A DNA stretch of 64,000 nt from Modicisalibacter ilicicola DSM 19980 (GCF_900128925.1 NZ_FQUJ01000013.1:62001-126000), one strand, 5' to 3'; shown: positions 1-10,614, numbered from the stretch's first letter. Notes: generated by a model not told the origin, from the sequence alone. Numbers and translations: made by a program.

Positions 1-752
1 CCGCTGGCCAGTTCCGGCGCGAACATCACCGGCAGGCGCCCGGTCTCGGGGCGTCTTGCGCCCAGACGACGCAGGGTGCGCTCGGCGGCGCTGTGGCCGA
101 TGGCTTCCGGCGAACTCAGGTATGCCGGGTCGCGCACGCTGCTGTAGTCGTAGTCGCGCTGCATGCCCTGGGCGTCCCGGGCGATCAGCATGCAGGAAAG
201 CGAGTGGCGGCTGCCGCGCTGGCCCGCCAGAAAACCGTGGCTGTTGCCGTAGACGCGCACTCCCTCGCCACTGGACAGCCCGGCACCATCGGAATTGGTG
301 ATGCCCTCGACCGCTCGCCCGGCCCCCTCGCAGGCCAGGGCCAGTTCGATCGCCTCGTCGGTCGACAAGGGCCAGGGGTGGTGCACCTTCAAGTCGGGAA
401 ACTCCGTCGCCATCAATTGTGCCTCTGCCAGGCCGGCGGCCGGGTCCTCTCCGGTATGGCGGGCGATCGCGATGGCCTTCTCGACGACCGCGCGGATCGA
501 GTCCTTGCCGGCGTCCGAGGAGGAGGCACTGCCCTTGCGCTGGCCCACGTAGACCGTCACGGCGATCCCCTGGTCACGGGACAGCTCGACACTCTCCACT
601 TCGCCCATGCGCACGTTGACACCGGTTCCCTGATCGACGCTGGCCCCCACCTCGCAGGCATCGGCCCCGAGCTTGCGCGCCTGCTCCAGGGCAGCGGCGA
701 CCCGAGTCTCCAGCAGCGCCTGCTGGGCGGCGGCATCGAAAGCCTGAGTCAT
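1..752 (-). CDS. pmbA: PmbA/TldE, TldD-partner metalloprotease-like protein (partial)
   Basis: The minus-strand frame opens at an ATG (MTQAFDAAAQ...) and runs off the left edge of the window, so only the N-terminal ~250 residues are present. The sequence has the PmbA/TldE look: an early QGTGVNVRMGEVE segment, GQRKGSASSSD, and later PAYLSSPEAIGHSAAERTL followed by RRLGARRPETG. PmbA pairs with TldD in a heterodimeric cytoplasmic protease that degrades short unfolded peptides, and it lacks the catalytic HExxxH motif that TldD carries. tldD lies about 0.9 kb away on the same strand, separated by darP on the other strand. pmbA and darP are divergent with only 66 bp between their starts. The family call is strong; the C-terminal half is outside the window. 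Confidence 0.93.
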   Translation of the reverse strand, partial: MTQAFDAAAQQALLETRVAAALEQARKLGADACEVGASVDQGTGVNVRMGEVESVELSRDQGIAVTVYVGQRKGSASSSDAGKDSIRAVVEKAIAIARHTGEDPAAGLAEAQLMATEFPDLKVHHPWPLSTDEAIELALACEGAGRAVEGITNSDGAGLSSGEGVRVYGNSHGFLAGQRGSRHSLSCMLIARDAQGMQRDYDYSSVRDPAYLSSPEAIGHSAAERTLRRLGARRPETGRLPVMFAPELAS

Positions 753-818
753 GTTGGTCTCCTTGTAGCGAGGCGGGCTGGTATACTGCGCCCTCCTCCC
801 AATGCTGATGGTAATGGC

Positions 819-1325
819 ATGTCATTCGAATCATCCGCCGACCCGGAAGGTCGGCCAAGCAAGACCCAGCGCAAGCAGGAGATGCAGGCCCTGCAAGCCC
901 TGGGTGAACGAATCATCGCCTTGTCCGAGGCGCAGCGTGCCCGCCTGCCCCTCTCGGACGACATGTTGGCGGCCGTCGAGGAAACCTCGCGCATCCGCTC
1001 TCACGAAGGTCGCCGCCGCCACATGCAATACGTCGGCAAGCTGATGCGCCGCGAGGATATCGACGGCATCCAGACGGCCTTCGATGAATTCGAGCGCGAG
1101 AAACTGCGCCGCGATCACGCCTTCCATCGTCTGGAAAAATGGCGTGACCGACTCATCGACGGCGACAGCGACGACCTGGAAGCCTTCATCGCCGACTACC
1201 CGGATGTGGACCGCCAGGCGCTACGCCAGCTGATCCGCAATGCCCGCAGCGAGCGTCAGCGCGGCAAGCCGCCGACCAATGCGCGCAAGTTGTTCAAGCT
1301 CATTCGCGACACCGCCGGTATGTAA
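819..1325 (+). CDS. darP: DarP/YjgA, ribosome-associated 50S assembly factor
   Basis: This 168-residue protein is basic, helical and highly charged (MSFESSADPEGRPSKTQRKQ at the N terminus). It shows the DUF615 pattern: KTQRKQEMQALQALGERI, SRIRSHEGRRRHMQYVGKLM and a C-terminal RNARSERQRGKPP. DarP associates with late 50S precursors and promotes their maturation. I start at the ATG that gives the family N terminus MS-E-S, because the open frame extends upstream only through antisense pmbA sequence. It is divergent from pmbA, an arrangement common in gammaproteobacteria. A REP array begins 38 bp after the stop. Confidence 0.93.
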   Translation: MSFESSADPEGRPSKTQRKQEMQALQALGERIIALSEAQRARLPLSDDMLAAVEETSRIRSHEGRRRHMQYVGKLMRREDIDGIQTAFDEFEREKLRRDHAFHRLEKWRDRLIDGDSDDLEAFIADYPDVDRQALRQLIRNARSERQRGKPPTNARKLFKLIRDTAGM

Positions 1326-1362
1326 GAACCTTTGAAACTCCTTTCACAACCCGTGGAATAAT

Positions 1363-1653
1363 GGCCATGTTCCCCCGTGGGAACTCGCTTCAGTGAGCGA
1401 GGGTTAATCGGCAATCGCCCGATAAATCGGGCTCCCACCACCCCCACGGCCATGTTCCCTCGTGGGAGCTCGCTTCAGCGAGCGAGGGTTGATCGGCAAT
1501 CGCCCGATAAATCGGGCTCCCACCACCCCCACGGCCATGTTCCCTCGTGGGAGCTCGCTTCAGCGAGCGAGGGTTGATCGGCAATCGCCCGATAAATCGG
1601 GCTCCCACCAACCCCATGGGCATGCCCCCCGTGGGGGCTCGCTTCAGCGAGCG
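1363..1653. repeat. REP/BIME tandem array, 85-bp period (3 full units plus a partial fourth)
   Basis: Units begin at 1363, 1448, 1533 and 1618, exactly 85 bp apart. The fourth stops after its first hairpin. Each unit holds two REP sequences in opposite orientation. One is GTGGGAGC followed by the palindrome CTCGCTTCAGCGAG. The other reads GCCCGATAAATCGGGC followed by TCCCAC. The GTGGGAGC head plus hairpin is the layout of Pseudomonas-type REPs mobilised by RAYT tyrosine transposases. No RAYT gene is visible in the window. The array fills the whole gap between convergent darP and tldD and may act as a transcription or mRNA-stability barrier. Confidence 0.9.
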
Positions 1654-1667
1654 CAGCCGCTTCATGC

Positions 1668-3122
1668 TCAGGACTGGGTGCCGCCGACGGTCAGCTCATC
1701 CAACTTCAACGTCGGCTGACCGACCCCCACCGGCACCCCCTGGCCTTCCTTGCCGCACACTCCGATGCCGGTATCCAGTTCCATGTCGTGGCCGATCATC
1801 GAGACCCGGCCCATCGCCTCGGGGCCGTTGCCGATCAGGGTGGCGCCCTTGACCGGCGCGGTGATGCGCCCGTCCTCGATCAGATACGCCTCGCTGGCCG
1901 AGAACACGAACTTGCCCGAGGTGATGTCCACCTGGCCACCGCCGAAGCTCACCGCGTAGAGACCGCGCTTGACGCTCTTGAGAATCTCTTCGGGGTCGTC
2001 CTGGCCGGCCAGCATGTAGGTGTTGGTCATGCGCGGCATCGGCATGTGCGCGTAGGATTCGCGGCGCGCGTTGCCGGTGGGCGCCATGTCCATCAGCCGG
2101 GCGTTCAGCTTGTCCTGCATGTAGCCGACGAGGATGCCGTCCTCGATCAGGGGCGTGTAGGCCCCCGGGGTGCCCTCGTCGTCGATGGTCATGGAGCCCC
2201 GGCGATCCGCCAGGGTGGCGTCGTCGACCACGGTGACGCCGGGCGCCGCGACCCGCTGGCCCATGCGTCCGGCGAAGGCGGAACTCTGCTTGCGGTTGAA
2301 GTCGCCTTCCAGGCCGTGGCCTACCGCCTCGTGCAGCAGGATGCCCGGCCAGCCGGGGCCCAGGACCACGGGCATCTGACCGGCGGGGGCGTCGACGGCC
2401 TCGAGGTTGACCAGTGCCTGGCGCACCGCCTCCCTGGCAAAGCGTTCGGCGACGTTCTCGTCGCGCAGGCGCGACATGGCATAGCGTCCGCCGCCGCCGG
2501 CGCTGCCGCGTTCGCGGCGCCCGTTCCTGGCCGCGATCACGCTGACGTTGAAGCGCACCAGGGGGCGAATGTCCGCCGCCAGGGTGCCGTCGCTGGCCCG
2601 CACCAGCACGACTTCGTGGACCCCGGTGAGCGAAGCGGTCACCTGGGAAACCGACGGGTCCGCCGACCGGGCGATGCGATCGGCCTGCTTGAGCAGGGCG
2701 ATCTTCTCCTCGGCGGTCAGGCCAGAAAGGGGGTCGACGCCGGCATAGCGGAGCGGCGCCGCGGCGGCATGCACCGGCTGGCCGTTAAGACGTGCGCCGC
2801 TGCGCGCGATGCCGGAAGCGGTGCGTCCGGTCTCGGCCAGGGCCTCGGCGGTAATCTGGTTGGAGTAGGCGAAGCCGGTCTTTTCCCCGGCCAGGGCACG
2901 CACACCGACGCCGCCATCGATGTTGTAGCTGGCGTCCTTGACCTCGCCGTCCTCCAGCACCCAGCTCTCGTGCCAGCTGCGCTGAAAGTAGAGGTCGGCG
3001 TAGTCGATACCCGCGCCCAGTGCATGATCCAGCCCGGGGTCCAGCGCCCCGGCATCCAGACCGCCCGGGGTCAGGAGGGTGGCGATGGCCTCGTCGAGAG
3101 GCGATTGCGTCAATTGCGTCAT
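1668..3122 (-). CDS. tldD: Metalloprotease TldD
   Basis: This 484-residue protein matches the TldD family, which is about 480 residues long. The zinc-binding HExxxH motif is present as HEAVGH, beginning at His264, followed by [14 protein letters not shown]. Other family hallmarks are [18 protein letters not shown] near residue 75 and the C-terminal [19 protein letters not shown]. With PmbA it forms the cytoplasmic TldD/E protease that trims unfolded peptides. It is the last gene of a minus-strand run: its ATG overlaps the yhdP stop by 4 bp (ATGA), so yhdP lies downstream of it and is translationally coupled to it. A REP array follows... downstream of tldD lies no gene of its own; note that transcription order on this strand is rng, yhdP, tldD. 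Confidence 0.96.
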   Translation of the reverse strand: MTQLTQSPLDEAIATLLTPGGLDAGALDPGLDHALGAGIDYADLYFQRSWHESWVLEDGEVKDASYNIDGGVGVRALAGEKTGFAYSNQITAEALAETGRTASGIARSGARLNGQPVHAAAAPLRYAGVDPLSGLTAEEKIALLKQADRIARSADPSVSQVTASLTGVHEVVLVRASDGTLAADIRPLVRFNVSVIAARNGRRERGSAGGGGRYAMSRLRDENVAERFAREAVRQALVNLEAVDAPAGQMPVVLGPGWPGILLHEAVGHGLEGDFNRKQSSAFAGRMGQRVAAPGVTVVDDATLADRRGSMTIDDEGTPGAYTPLIEDGILVGYMQDKLNARLMDMAPTGNARRESYAHMPMPRMTNTYMLAGQDDPEEILKSVKRGLYAVSFGGGQVDITSGKFVFSASEAYLIEDGRITAPVKGATLIGNGPEAMGRVSMIGHDMELDTGIGVCGKEGQGVPVGVGQPTLKLDELTVGGTQS

Positions 3123-6100
3123 TCGGCATTTTCCACGGTGATTCGCGGCGAGGCCCAGGAGCCCTGCACGCGATAGTAGATTCGCGTGACCTTGTCGATC
3201 CAGCCGCCGAACATCTTGTCGGCCAGGAACAGGGCGCCTCCCACGTAGGGAGCGCCGATGAGCACTGCCGCCAACGGCAGGTTCTGGCTGATCGGCACGG
3301 TCACTCCCAGCGACAGGTCCAGTTGGCGATGAATCAGGTCCACGCTGCCATCGAGGCTGAACTGGGTGGAGGGACCGTCGATTTCAACGGGCCCGCGCGT
3401 TTCCAAGCGTCCATCGTACAGGGTCGCGTCGCCCTGCACACTGTCGAAAGCGGTGCCGCGTCCGGTCACATCGGTGAAGTCGAGGCGCAAGCGCCGCAGC
3501 AGATTGTCGATGTTGAGCAGACCGATGAGTTTCGCCGAGGACGAGTCCAGGGTCAAAAAACGGCCATCCCGCAGCGTCGCCCCGATGTTGCCCCGGGAGC
3601 GCTCCAGAGCGAATTGCCAGGGTGCGCCCGGCCAGGCGAGCTGGGTGCGGACATCGGTCTCTTCGCTGCGCAGCGCCACCGGCTGATCGAGGGACTCGAA
3701 CAGCGTCCCGATATCCCCCCCGGTCAGGGCGATGCGGGAGCGGGTGAGACTCGCCTGAGGCCCTGCCGATTCCCAGGTCAGTTCCCCTCCGACCTCCACC
3801 TCACCCAACCTCAGGGAGAGCGGTGCCACGTTCAAGCGCTGCGAGGACGCTTCCCATTGCGCCGACAGGGGGCCCAGTTCCCGTCCCTTGCGCAGGATGC
3901 GGTCGATCGTGATCCGCCCATCGGGCACCAGGCTCAATGTGCTCGGCAGGGGCACGGCATCGGGTGTGGTGGCGATCTCTTCGGCCAGTTCCGGCGACGT
4001 CGGCGGCGTCTCCTCGATCAGGCTGTCCAGGGCCAGGCGCGTCAGCGACAAGGAGAGCGACTGGGCCTGTCCGGGCCGATACTCGCCCCGCCCCTCGACC
4101 AGGCTTCCACCCAGGTCGAATCGCCAGCCCTGGGGTTGCGGCTGCAACGCTGCCTGCAACGACCCCAGGCAGCGTTGCTCCAGGAGCAGGCACTGGGTGT
4201 CGATCTGCACATTACGCAGCGAGGGCAGGCTTTCTCTCGGCGCGGTACTCTGATCGCCATCGAATGCCCCGAGTCCGGCAAGCGCCGACTGCCACCGTTC
4301 GATGTCGATACGCGGCGTCTGCCAGACGAACTGCCAACCGGCGCCATTCGGCCATCGAAGGGTCTCGGGCCAACGCTCCAGCCAGACCTGCCCCTGGCTC
4401 GAGTCTTGGTCGAGGCTGCGCCAGCCCAGGCGCATCCGGTCGGCGACCACCACACTCAGGCGCTGCCCCGGGATCGTGTCGACCTGCAGTGCAACGCCTT
4501 CAGCCTGGCGCTTGCCGAAGGGGGCGGGCAACTGGATGCCCAACCCCTGAAGATTGCTGTCGATGCTCAGTCGCGGCCGTTCGCCCGCGAGGTCCAGCCT
4601 CGCGGTGTAGGGAAAGTAGCCGCTCAGCAGGCTCTCCAGCTCGCTCATACCGGCCCATTGCAACAACCCGCGGGCCAGGGCGCGGCCTTCCAGCACGATG
4701 CCGTCGCCCCCGACATCGAAGTCGGCCAGCAAGGGGCCCTCGAAGGCACGGGCCCCCAGGGTACCGGTCAGGAAATCGTCCCCGGACGCATGTCGATAGC
4801 GCAGATCGCCGTTGAGATTGCCCAGGCTAAGATCGACCTCGGAGAACGTCAGTTGCGGCGCATCGACCCGCGCCGCGACTTCCAGTTCCAGGGCATCGGT
4901 ATCGCTCATGGGTACGCCCAGATCCACTCGACCGTCGACACGACCGTCACTGCGCCATTGGGCGAAGACGTCACTTCCCTCGATCGGGCTGGCGGCAAGA
5001 AAGTCGAGCAGCGCCTGGGTCGAGCCACCGACCGGCGCCTGGACGGTCAAGCGTTCATCCTCCAGGGAGACCTCGCCTCCTTCGCTGACCAGGCCGTGGG
5101 TCTCGGCATGCGTCACCGAGGCCCGGAGGCTTTCATCGTGCAGGGTCAGCTCGCCGCCGACATTCTCCAGGGCCGGCCACTCGGGATCGTAGGGCAGCCG
5201 CCCTTCTTCGACCTGCAGGGCCAGCCGCAGTTCACCGGTGAAGGGCTCGTCATCGTCGACGCTGGCGTCCTGACCTGCTTCGCCACTGCCCTGGCCGGGA
5301 TCGTCGTCCAGGGTCTGGCGCAGATAGAAGCTACCTTGCGGTACCCGCCCGGCGATGCCTCCCGACAGCCATTCGAGCAACTCGGCATCGAGCACCTTGA
5401 CCGGCAGCCACGCCACCAGGGGGGTATCGATCGCATTCACATCCCGGAAGTCGAGGCTCAACTCCAGCTCCGGCGGCGCCCGACGCGGCGAGACGAAGCG
5501 AAAGCCACCCTCGACGCGGGCGTCCCGCCAGGTGAGATTCAGGTCCTCGCCGCCGACACTCAACCTGCCTTCGTCCAGGACCCAGTCGACCTCACCTCGC
5601 GCCTCGGACAGTTCCAGAGGATCTGCAAAAACCTCGGGGAAGGCGAGCGTCATGTCTGCCAGCCCTCGAAAACGTACACTACCCTGGCCATCCTGCGCTT
5701 GCACCCAGGCATCCAGCGGGCCGCCTCCGGGCGCGCCTTTCCAGGGCGACACGGCCGCGCCCTGCAATGCCGCCCGAGCCTGCCACTGCCCATCGCGCCA
5801 GCCAAACGCCAGTCCGCTGACGCGACCCTCGGGCGAGAGCGTGTCAAGGGTGCGCTGCAACGCCTCGGGAAGCGGCAGACGCTGCATCCAGCGCGACAGC
5901 AGCCCCAGATCGAAAGCGGTGCTGTTCAGCTGCCAGCCCTGGTTGTCTCCCTCGGCATGCAGGCGCTCCGGCAACGGCGAGGGCTCACCCTGGTCGTCGG
6001 TCATGGACAGGGAGTTGATCCAGGCTTGCCAGTCATCCCTTTCGCCGCGAAGCCACTGTGCCTTCGCGGCGATATCGTTGAGCACCAGGGGATCGCCGCT

Positions 6101-6979
6101 GCCGTTCAGGGCCAGCCGGTCGATGCCGAGGGTGGCGCGTACGTCCTCCAGGCGCCCGGCGTGCCACCGCCCCCAGAGTTCTGCCTCGCCACTGATGCTG
6201 TCCACCTGCGCGGCCTGCTGGCCGGTCAACACAGCGCCCAGACGCGACAGCACGCTCAGGTCGGCCCGTGCCCGCAGCGCGGCATTGAAATCCTCGAGCC
6301 CCCGCTGCCCGGGCAGGACCTCGAGGACCGTCTCGATGGCCCGTGCTTGCTCCCCCTCGACGAACAGCTCCCCCTCCAGGTGAGCACGCTTGCCATCGCC
6401 GGTCATCAGCACCCGGGGCGCAACCAGGGTCACCTCGCCATCGATGCCGTGCAACGCCAGGCGCAGGTCGTCCACGACCGCCTGCTGGCGCAGCAATACG
6501 CCGACCGCGGCATCCACCGTCTCGATCTCGAAATCGGTCTCGGGAACCAGTTCCGAGGGCATGTCGGCCGGTTCCGGCCACCTCCAGCGGCCACTGTCAT
6601 CCTGATAGAGGTGCAGCGTCGCCCTGCTGATGCGCGTGTCGGCGAGTACCGGATAGCCGGCACGCAGCGAGGCCAGGACATCGAGTCGCGCCCGAGCGTG
6701 TTCGATGTCCAGAAGCGGGACAGAGCCTGGGCGGATGTGCGATGCCAAGTGCAGGTCGTCGATCGCCAGGGCCGGGTCGAGGCCATGAACGCTTCCCTGC
6801 AGCTCGCCCAGCTGCATCGTGGCATCGAACTGGCGCGTCAGCCGCTCGTTCAGCTCGCCGCGCAGCAGGTCGATCTGACTGATCGCCAGGCGCAGGCCAC
6901 CCGACAGCAGGGCCACAAGCACGAGCCCCACCGCGACCAGCGTCAATGCCCAGCGCAGGATAATACGGTACGCGCTCAT
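3119..6979 (-). CDS. yhdP: YhdP, AsmA-like inter-membrane phospholipid transport protein
   Basis: This 1286-residue protein has one N-terminal membrane anchor (residues ~8-30, [20 protein letters not shown]) and a very long periplasmic part rich in beta strands, with a C-terminal AsmA_2-type region. The E. coli homologue is about 1266 residues. YhdP, with TamB and YdbH, is thought to form hydrophobic bridges that move phospholipids from the inner to the outer membrane. It starts 4 bp after the rng stop and overlaps the tldD start by 4 bp, giving an rng-yhdP-tldD transcription unit that is conserved in Pseudomonas and relatives. The long open frame on the opposite strand is a GC-rich shadow. 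Confidence 0.93.
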   Translation of the reverse strand: MSAYRIILRWALTLVAVGLVLVALLSGGLRLAISQIDLLRGELNERLTRQFDATMQLGELQGSVHGLDPALAIDDLHLASHIRPGSVPLLDIEHARARLDVLASLRAGYPVLADTRISRATLHLYQDDSGRWRWPEPADMPSELVPETDFEIETVDAAVGVLLRQQAVVDDLRLALHGIDGEVTLVAPRVLMTGDGKRAHLEGELFVEGEQARAIETVLEVLPGQRGLEDFNAALRARADLSVLSRLGAVLTGQQAAQVDSISGEAELWGRWHAGRLEDVRATLGIDRLALNGSGDPLVLNDIAAKAQWLRGERDDWQAWINSLSMTDDQGEPSPLPERLHAEGDNQGWQLNSTAFDLGLLSRWMQRLPLPEALQRTLDTLSPEGRVSGLAFGWRDGQWQARAALQGAAVSPWKGAPGGGPLDAWVQAQDGQGSVRFRGLADMTLAFPEVFADPLELSEARGEVDWVLDEGRLSVGGEDLNLTWRDARVEGGFRFVSPRRAPPELELSLDFRDVNAIDTPLVAWLPVKVLDAELLEWLSGGIAGRVPQGSFYLRQTLDDDPGQGSGEAGQDASVDDDEPFTGELRLALQVEEGRLPYDPEWPALENVGGELTLHDESLRASVTHAETHGLVSEGGEVSLEDERLTVQAPVGGSTQALLDFLAASPIEGSDVFAQWRSDGRVDGRVDLGVPMSDTDALELEVAARVDAPQLTFSEVDLSLGNLNGDLRYRHASGDDFLTGTLGARAFEGPLLADFDVGGDGIVLEGRALARGLLQWAGMSELESLLSGYFPYTARLDLAGERPRLSIDSNLQGLGIQLPAPFGKRQAEGVALQVDTIPGQRLSVVVADRMRLGWRSLDQDSSQGQVWLERWPETLRWPNGAGWQFVWQTPRIDIERWQSALAGLGAFDGDQSTAPRESLPSLRNVQIDTQCLLLEQRCLGSLQAALQPQPQGWRFDLGGSLVEGRGEYRPGQAQSLSLSLTRLALDSLIEETPPTSPELAEEIATTPDAVPLPSTLSLVPDGRITIDRILRKGRELGPLSAQWEASSQRLNVAPLSLRLGEVEVGGELTWESAGPQASLTRSRIALTGGDIGTLFESLDQPVALRSEETDVRTQLAWPGAPWQFALERSRGNIGATLRDGRFLTLDSSSAKLIGLLNIDNLLRRLRLDFTDVTGRGTAFDSVQGDATLYDGRLETRGPVEIDGPSTQFSLDGSVDLIHRQLDLSLGVTVPISQNLPLAAVLIGAPYVGGALFLADKMFGGWIDKVTRIYYRVQGSWASPRITVENAE

Positions 6980-6983
6980 AGGG

Positions 6984-8447
6984 CTACATCAGCACGATGT
7001 CGTACTGCTCCTGGGAGTAATGCGCCTCGACCTGGAAACGAATGGTCTTGCCGATGAAGATCTCCAGGTCCGCCACCGCCGAGGACTCCTCGTCGAGCAG
7101 GCGATCGACCACGGCCTGGGAGGCCAGCACCATGTAGGTATCGGGGCTGTAGGCACGCTCTTCGCGCAGGATCTCGCGAAAGATCTCGTAGCAAACGGTT
7201 TCCGGCGTCTTGAGGGTGCCTCTGCCCTGGCAGGTCGGGCAGGGCTCGCAGAGGATCTGTTCGAGGCTCTCCCGGGTACGCTTGCGGGTCAGCTGCACGA
7301 GCCCCAGCTCGGTGACACCGGTCAGCTTGTTCTTGGCGTGGTCGCGTTCCAGGGCCTTCTCGAGCACCCGCAACACCTGGCGCTGGTGTTCGAGATCTTC
7401 CATGTCGATGAAGTCGATGATGATGATACCGCCCAGGTTGCGCAGGCGCAGTTGCCGGGCGATGGCGGTGGCCGCCTCGAGATTGGTCTTGAAGATCGTC
7501 TCTTCGAGATTGCGATGCCCGACATACCCGCCGGTATTGACATCGATGGTGGTCATTGCCTCGGTGGGATCGATGACCAGGTAGCCCCCGGACTTCAACT
7601 GCACCTTGCGTCCCAGCGCCTTGAGTATCTCGTCCTCGACGCTGAACAGGTCGAAGATCGGCCGCTCGCCAGGGTAGTACTCGATGCGTTCGGCCATGCC
7701 GGGCATGAACTCCTCGGCAAAGGCCATCAGCTTGTGGAAGTTCTCCCGGGAATCGATGCGCACCTTCTCGATGTCGTCGCGCATCAGATCGCGCAAGGTG
7801 CGGATGAACAGGGGCAGATCGTCGTAGATGCAGCTCGGCGCCGGAGCATCGAAGCGCCGTTCGCCGACCTTGCGCCACAGACGCAGCAGGAACTGCATGT
7901 CCGTGGTCAACTCCTCCTTGCCCACGCCTTCGGCGGCGGTACGAATGATGAAGCCACCGGGCGCCTCCTGATCGAGCTCGCCGAGGCACGCCTCGACCAG
8001 CGAACGCAGGCGTTCGCGCTCGCCGTCATCCTCGATGCGCTGCGACACCCCGGTGTGCGGCGAGTCGGGCATGTAGACGAGGTAGCGTGAGGGTACCGAG
8101 AGGTGAGTGGTCAACCGCGCGCCCTTGGACCCGATCGGGTCCTTGGTCACCTGCACCACCAGTGGCTGCCCCTCGTGGAGCAACTGGCTGATAGAGACCT
8201 GCTCGTCGTTGGGCGTGTTGGGCGGCATGACCTCCTGGGCGTGGATGAACGCGGCCCGATCCAGACCGATATCGACGAAGGCCGCCTGCATGCCCGGCAG
8301 CACCCGGGCCACCTTGCCCTTGTAGATATTGCCCACGATGCCCCGCCGGCGGCTTCGCTCGATGAAGGCTTCCTGCAGTACGCCGTTCTCGACGACGGCC
8401 ACCCGGGTCTCCATGGGCGTCAAGTTGATCAATACTTCACCGCTCAT
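6984..8447 (-). CDS. rng: Ribonuclease G
   Basis: This 487-residue protein is the size of E. coli RNase G (489). An S1 RNA-binding domain occupies residues ~35-120 (GNIYKGKVARVLPGMQAAFVDIG). The RNase E/G catalytic core follows, with the metal-binding aspartates in the TIDVNTGGYVG and IIIIDFIDM segments. The zinc-link type motif CPTCQGRG is in the C-terminal part. It matures the 5' end of 16S rRNA and turns over mRNA in the cytoplasm. An AAGGA ribosome-binding site sits 8 bp before the ATG. It heads the rng-yhdP-tldD unit. 107 bp separate it from maf upstream. Confidence 0.97.
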   Translation of the reverse strand: MSGEVLINLTPMETRVAVVENGVLQEAFIERSRRRGIVGNIYKGKVARVLPGMQAAFVDIGLDRAAFIHAQEVMPPNTPNDEQVSISQLLHEGQPLVVQVTKDPIGSKGARLTTHLSVPSRYLVYMPDSPHTGVSQRIEDDGERERLRSLVEACLGELDQEAPGGFIIRTAAEGVGKEELTTDMQFLLRLWRKVGERRFDAPAPSCIYDDLPLFIRTLRDLMRDDIEKVRIDSRENFHKLMAFAEEFMPGMAERIEYYPGERPIFDLFSVEDEILKALGRKVQLKSGGYLVIDPTEAMTTIDVNTGGYVGHRNLEETIFKTNLEAATAIARQLRLRNLGGIIIIDFIDMEDLEHQRQVLRVLEKALERDHAKNKLTGVTELGLVQLTRKRTRESLEQILCEPCPTCQGRGTLKTPETVCYEIFREILREERAYSPDTYMVLASQAVVDRLLDEESSAVADLEIFIGKTIRFQVEAHYSQEQYDIVLM

Positions 8448-8554
8448 GCGGGGATCCTTATCGCTGGGGCGTAAAACGATTATGACATAGCCTTAGCGCT
8501 TTGGGCTCTGCCCGAAAGGCACCCGCGCGACGCCGATGACGCCTCGGGTACCTC

Positions 8555-9154
8555 CTAGGATGGCGCACCCGCCGACCAGCAGGAGACGCCCTGCCGTGCG
8601 AGCAGCCGGGCCGTCTCGAACAGCGGCAGGCCGACTACCGCCGAATGGCTGCCCTCGAGGCGTTCGACGAAGATCGCGGCGCGTCCCTGAATGGCATAAC
8701 CACCGGCCTTGTCCGCGGGTTCGCCGGTCGCCCAGTAGGCGTCGATCTCGTGCGACTCGATGGGGCGCATGGCCACACGCGTGACCACGCAGGTATCGAG
8801 CATGCCTTGCGGCCCGCTCACCGCCACCGCCGTCATCACCTCATGCACCCGGCCCGACAGGGCCTCGAGCATTTCCCTGGCATGCCCGCGGCTTACCGGC
8901 TTGCCCAGGATACGGCCATCCAGCACGACGGCAGTATCCGAGCCCAGGGTCGGCAACCGCGTCCCGACCGCACCGACCTGGGCCTTGCGGCGCGCCAGGC
9001 GAAGCACGTAGGCGCCGGCCGATTCGCCAGCCAGCGGGGTCTCGTCGACGTCCACCGGCCTTACCTCGGCCAACAGGCCGATGGAAGCCAGCAGCTCGCG
9101 ACGGCGTGGCGAAGCGGATGCCAGGCGCAACATGGGCGAGTCTGTTTCAGCCAT
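8555..9154 (-). CDS. maf: Maf-family nucleoside triphosphate pyrophosphatase (YhdE-type)
   Basis: This 199-residue protein carries the Maf signature [12 protein letters not shown] near residue 10, a VDVDETP motif, the [15 protein letters not shown] core and [10 protein letters not shown]. Maf proteins hydrolyse non-canonical or pyrimidine nucleoside triphosphates (dTTP and UTP for the mre-linked YhdE type) to monophosphates. The start MAETDSPM is chosen because its ATG overlaps the mreD stop by one base (TGATG), and everything upstream in the frame is mreD sequence. The mreBCD-maf-rng order is typical of gammaproteobacteria. Confidence 0.95.
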   Translation of the reverse strand: MAETDSPMLRLASASPRRRELLASIGLLAEVRPVDVDETPLAGESAGAYVLRLARRKAQVGAVGTRLPTLGSDTAVVLDGRILGKPVSRGHAREMLEALSGRVHEVMTAVAVSGPQGMLDTCVVTRVAMRPIESHEIDAYWATGEPADKAGGYAIQGRAAIFVERLEGSHSAVVGLPLFETARLLARQGVSCWSAGAPS

Positions 9155-9642
9155 CAGCCGATCTCCAGGCGGCGTCGCAGCGCCTGCAGCATGGTAAACA
9201 GCCAGGGCCACAACGCGGCACCGATCAAGGCGGAGAGCAGAAAGGCCAGGTTGATGGAGAATGGCCCGAACATGGTCCGCAGCCACTGTTCGATCAGCTG
9301 GGCTATCCCCAGCAATACCAACACCAGCACGGCCTGCTGAACCAGTGCGTAGGCGCGCATGCGCTGATAGACCATCAACGAGAGATAGGCCAGCAATGAA
9401 AAGACCAGAGCGTTCTGCCCGAGTGGCGAGCCCTCGATCAGATCCAGCAGCAGCCCCAGCAGGAAGCCGTGAAAGACGCCGACGCGCTGAGGTGCAGCCA
9501 CGCACCAGTAGATCAGCATCAGTCCCAGCCACTCGGGACGCCAGATCAGCCAGGCATCGGGCAACGGCATGACCTGCAGGCACAGTGCCAGCAGCAGGCT
9601 CAACCAGATCAGCAGCAGTCCCCGGGGTGAAGCCAGCGTCAT
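9154..9642 (-). CDS. mreD: Rod shape-determining membrane protein MreD
   Basis: This 162-residue hydrophobic protein has about five predicted membrane segments (for example [16 protein letters not shown] at residues 8-23 and a final segment near residue 140) and the MreD family layout, including [20 protein letters not shown]. MreD is an inner-membrane member of the elongasome that links MreB filaments to peptidoglycan synthesis. It overlaps the mreC stop by 4 bp and the maf start by 1 bp, so mreC, mreD and maf are translationally coupled. Confidence 0.95.
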   Translation of the reverse strand: MTLASPRGLLLIWLSLLLALCLQVMPLPDAWLIWRPEWLGLMLIYWCVAAPQRVGVFHGFLLGLLLDLIEGSPLGQNALVFSLLAYLSLMVYQRMRAYALVQQAVLVLVLLGIAQLIEQWLRTMFGPFSINLAFLLSALIGAALWPWLFTMLQALRRRLEIG

Positions 9643-10550
9643 GGCATCTCTCCCGTCGACGCCTCGGGCAGTATCTCGCCGCCACCGGCGCGAACGGCGG
9701 CCTCGAGGGCGGCCTCCGACACGCTGGGCGGAGGCGGAGGAAACAGCAGCAGGAAATGGCGCGAACGCTCCGGCTGGGAGACGGGCCTGGCAGTGACCTG
9801 GGCGAAGGGTTCGCCAGGATCGTGGATCACCTCGGCGACCCTGGCCACCGGGTACCCCTCGGGAAAGCGACCGGCAAGCCCCGAGGTGACCAGCAGATCG
9901 CCCTCGCGGATGTCCGCGGTGTCGGGCACATGCAAGACGACGAGCTGATCGTAACGGCCGGTGCCCTGGACGACGAAGCGCAGGCCGTTGCGGTTGACCT
10001 GAACCGGCACCGCATGACTGGCATCGGCCAGCATCAGCACGCGACTGGTGTAGGCGGAAACCGACATGACCTGGCCGATCAGGCCCGAGGCGTCCATGAC
10101 CGGCTGGCCGTCATAGGCACCGTCGACACGCCCGCGGTCGATGACCATCTGGTGGGTGAAGGGGTCGGAATCCAGCGACAGCAACTGGGCCGTGATGTAG
10201 GGGATGTCGTCGCGCTGGGCGGCGTCGAGCAGTTCACGAAGCCGAACGTTCTCTGCCGTCAGGCTGGCCATGCGCTGGACACGACGTGAAAGCTTGAGCA
10301 ACTGTTCGCGCAGCTTGCGATTTTCGTCGATCAGCTGGCGCTGGTCCGAGAGCACCAGAGCTGCCCAGGAAATCGTCTCGCTGGGCAGGCTGACCACCCA
10401 CTGGACAGGCGCGACGATCGTCGTGAGATGCGCACGCAACTCGGCCATTCGTGGCAAACGCTGCTCGGCAAACATCAAGGCAAAGGCGACGATGGCGCAC
10501 AGCAACATGCGATAGCCCGACGCGGGCCCATGAGAGAACAGCGGTTTGAT
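9639..10550 (-). CDS. mreC: Rod shape-determining protein MreC with apparent AUC start codon
   Basis: MreC is the bitopic inner-membrane scaffold that couples MreB to PBP2/RodA. Visible parts are a membrane segment at residues ~14-30, a coiled coil (residues ~65-105) and the beta-rich periplasmic domain with [16 protein letters not shown]; the tail is proline-rich. The first in-frame ATG is at 10508, but it would remove the conserved cytoplasmic tail and has no ribosome-binding site. The reading frame upstream reads (I)KPLFSHGPA, which aligns with E. coli MKPIFSRGPS. The codon at the Met position is ATC (10550-10548). It follows GGAGG with 7-nt spacing. No ATG, GTG or TTG lies between the preceding in-frame TGA and position 10508. 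I therefore annotate 303 residues from AUC; the 289-residue ATG form is the alternative. Confidence 0.9.
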   Translation of the reverse strand: MKPLFSHGPASGYRMLLCAIVAFALMFAEQRLPRMAELRAHLTTIVAPVQWVVSLPSETISWAALVLSDQRQLIDENRKLREQLLKLSRRVQRMASLTAENVRLRELLDAAQRDDIPYITAQLLSLDSDPFTHQMVIDRGRVDGAYDGQPVMDASGLIGQVMSVSAYTSRVLMLADASHAVPVQVNRNGLRFVVQGTGRYDQLVVLHVPDTADIREGDLLVTSGLAGRFPEGYPVARVAEVIHDPGEPFAQVTARPVSQPERSRHFLLLFPPPPPSVSEAALEAAVRAGGGEILPEASTGEMP

Positions 10551-10553
10551 AGA

Positions 10554-10563
10554 CCTTCCTCCC
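10554..10563 (-). promoter_or_regulatory. Strong Shine-Dalgarno that supports the mreC AUC start
   Basis: On the minus strand the sequence reads GGGAGGAAGG. It is followed by TCT and then the ATC codon at 10550. Taking GGAGG as the core, the spacer to ATC is 7 nt, the normal distance. No comparable site precedes the ATG at 10508, where the upstream sequence is GC-rich coding DNA. Confidence 0.75.
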
Positions 10564-10614
10564 GCAGGCCGATGAGCACGGGCGATGATCGGTCATCGTC
10601 CGTGCTCGCGGAAT

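Noticed and set aside
1363-1653. CRISPR array
   Set aside because: The regular 85-bp spacing has no unique spacers; entire units are repeated and contain palindromes with a REP head. No cas genes are nearby.
3020-7057. A 1345-codon open frame on the plus strand opposite yhdP
   Set aside because: It mirrors the codon bias of the minus-strand yhdP in high-GC DNA. Its translation is low-complexity, with no family resemblance, while yhdP has clear membrane and AsmA-like features and operon overlaps.
10234-10596. 120-codon frame overlapping the mreC start region
   Set aside because: It is a different frame from mreC with no homology. Its only merit is an ATG, so it does not supply the missing mreC start.
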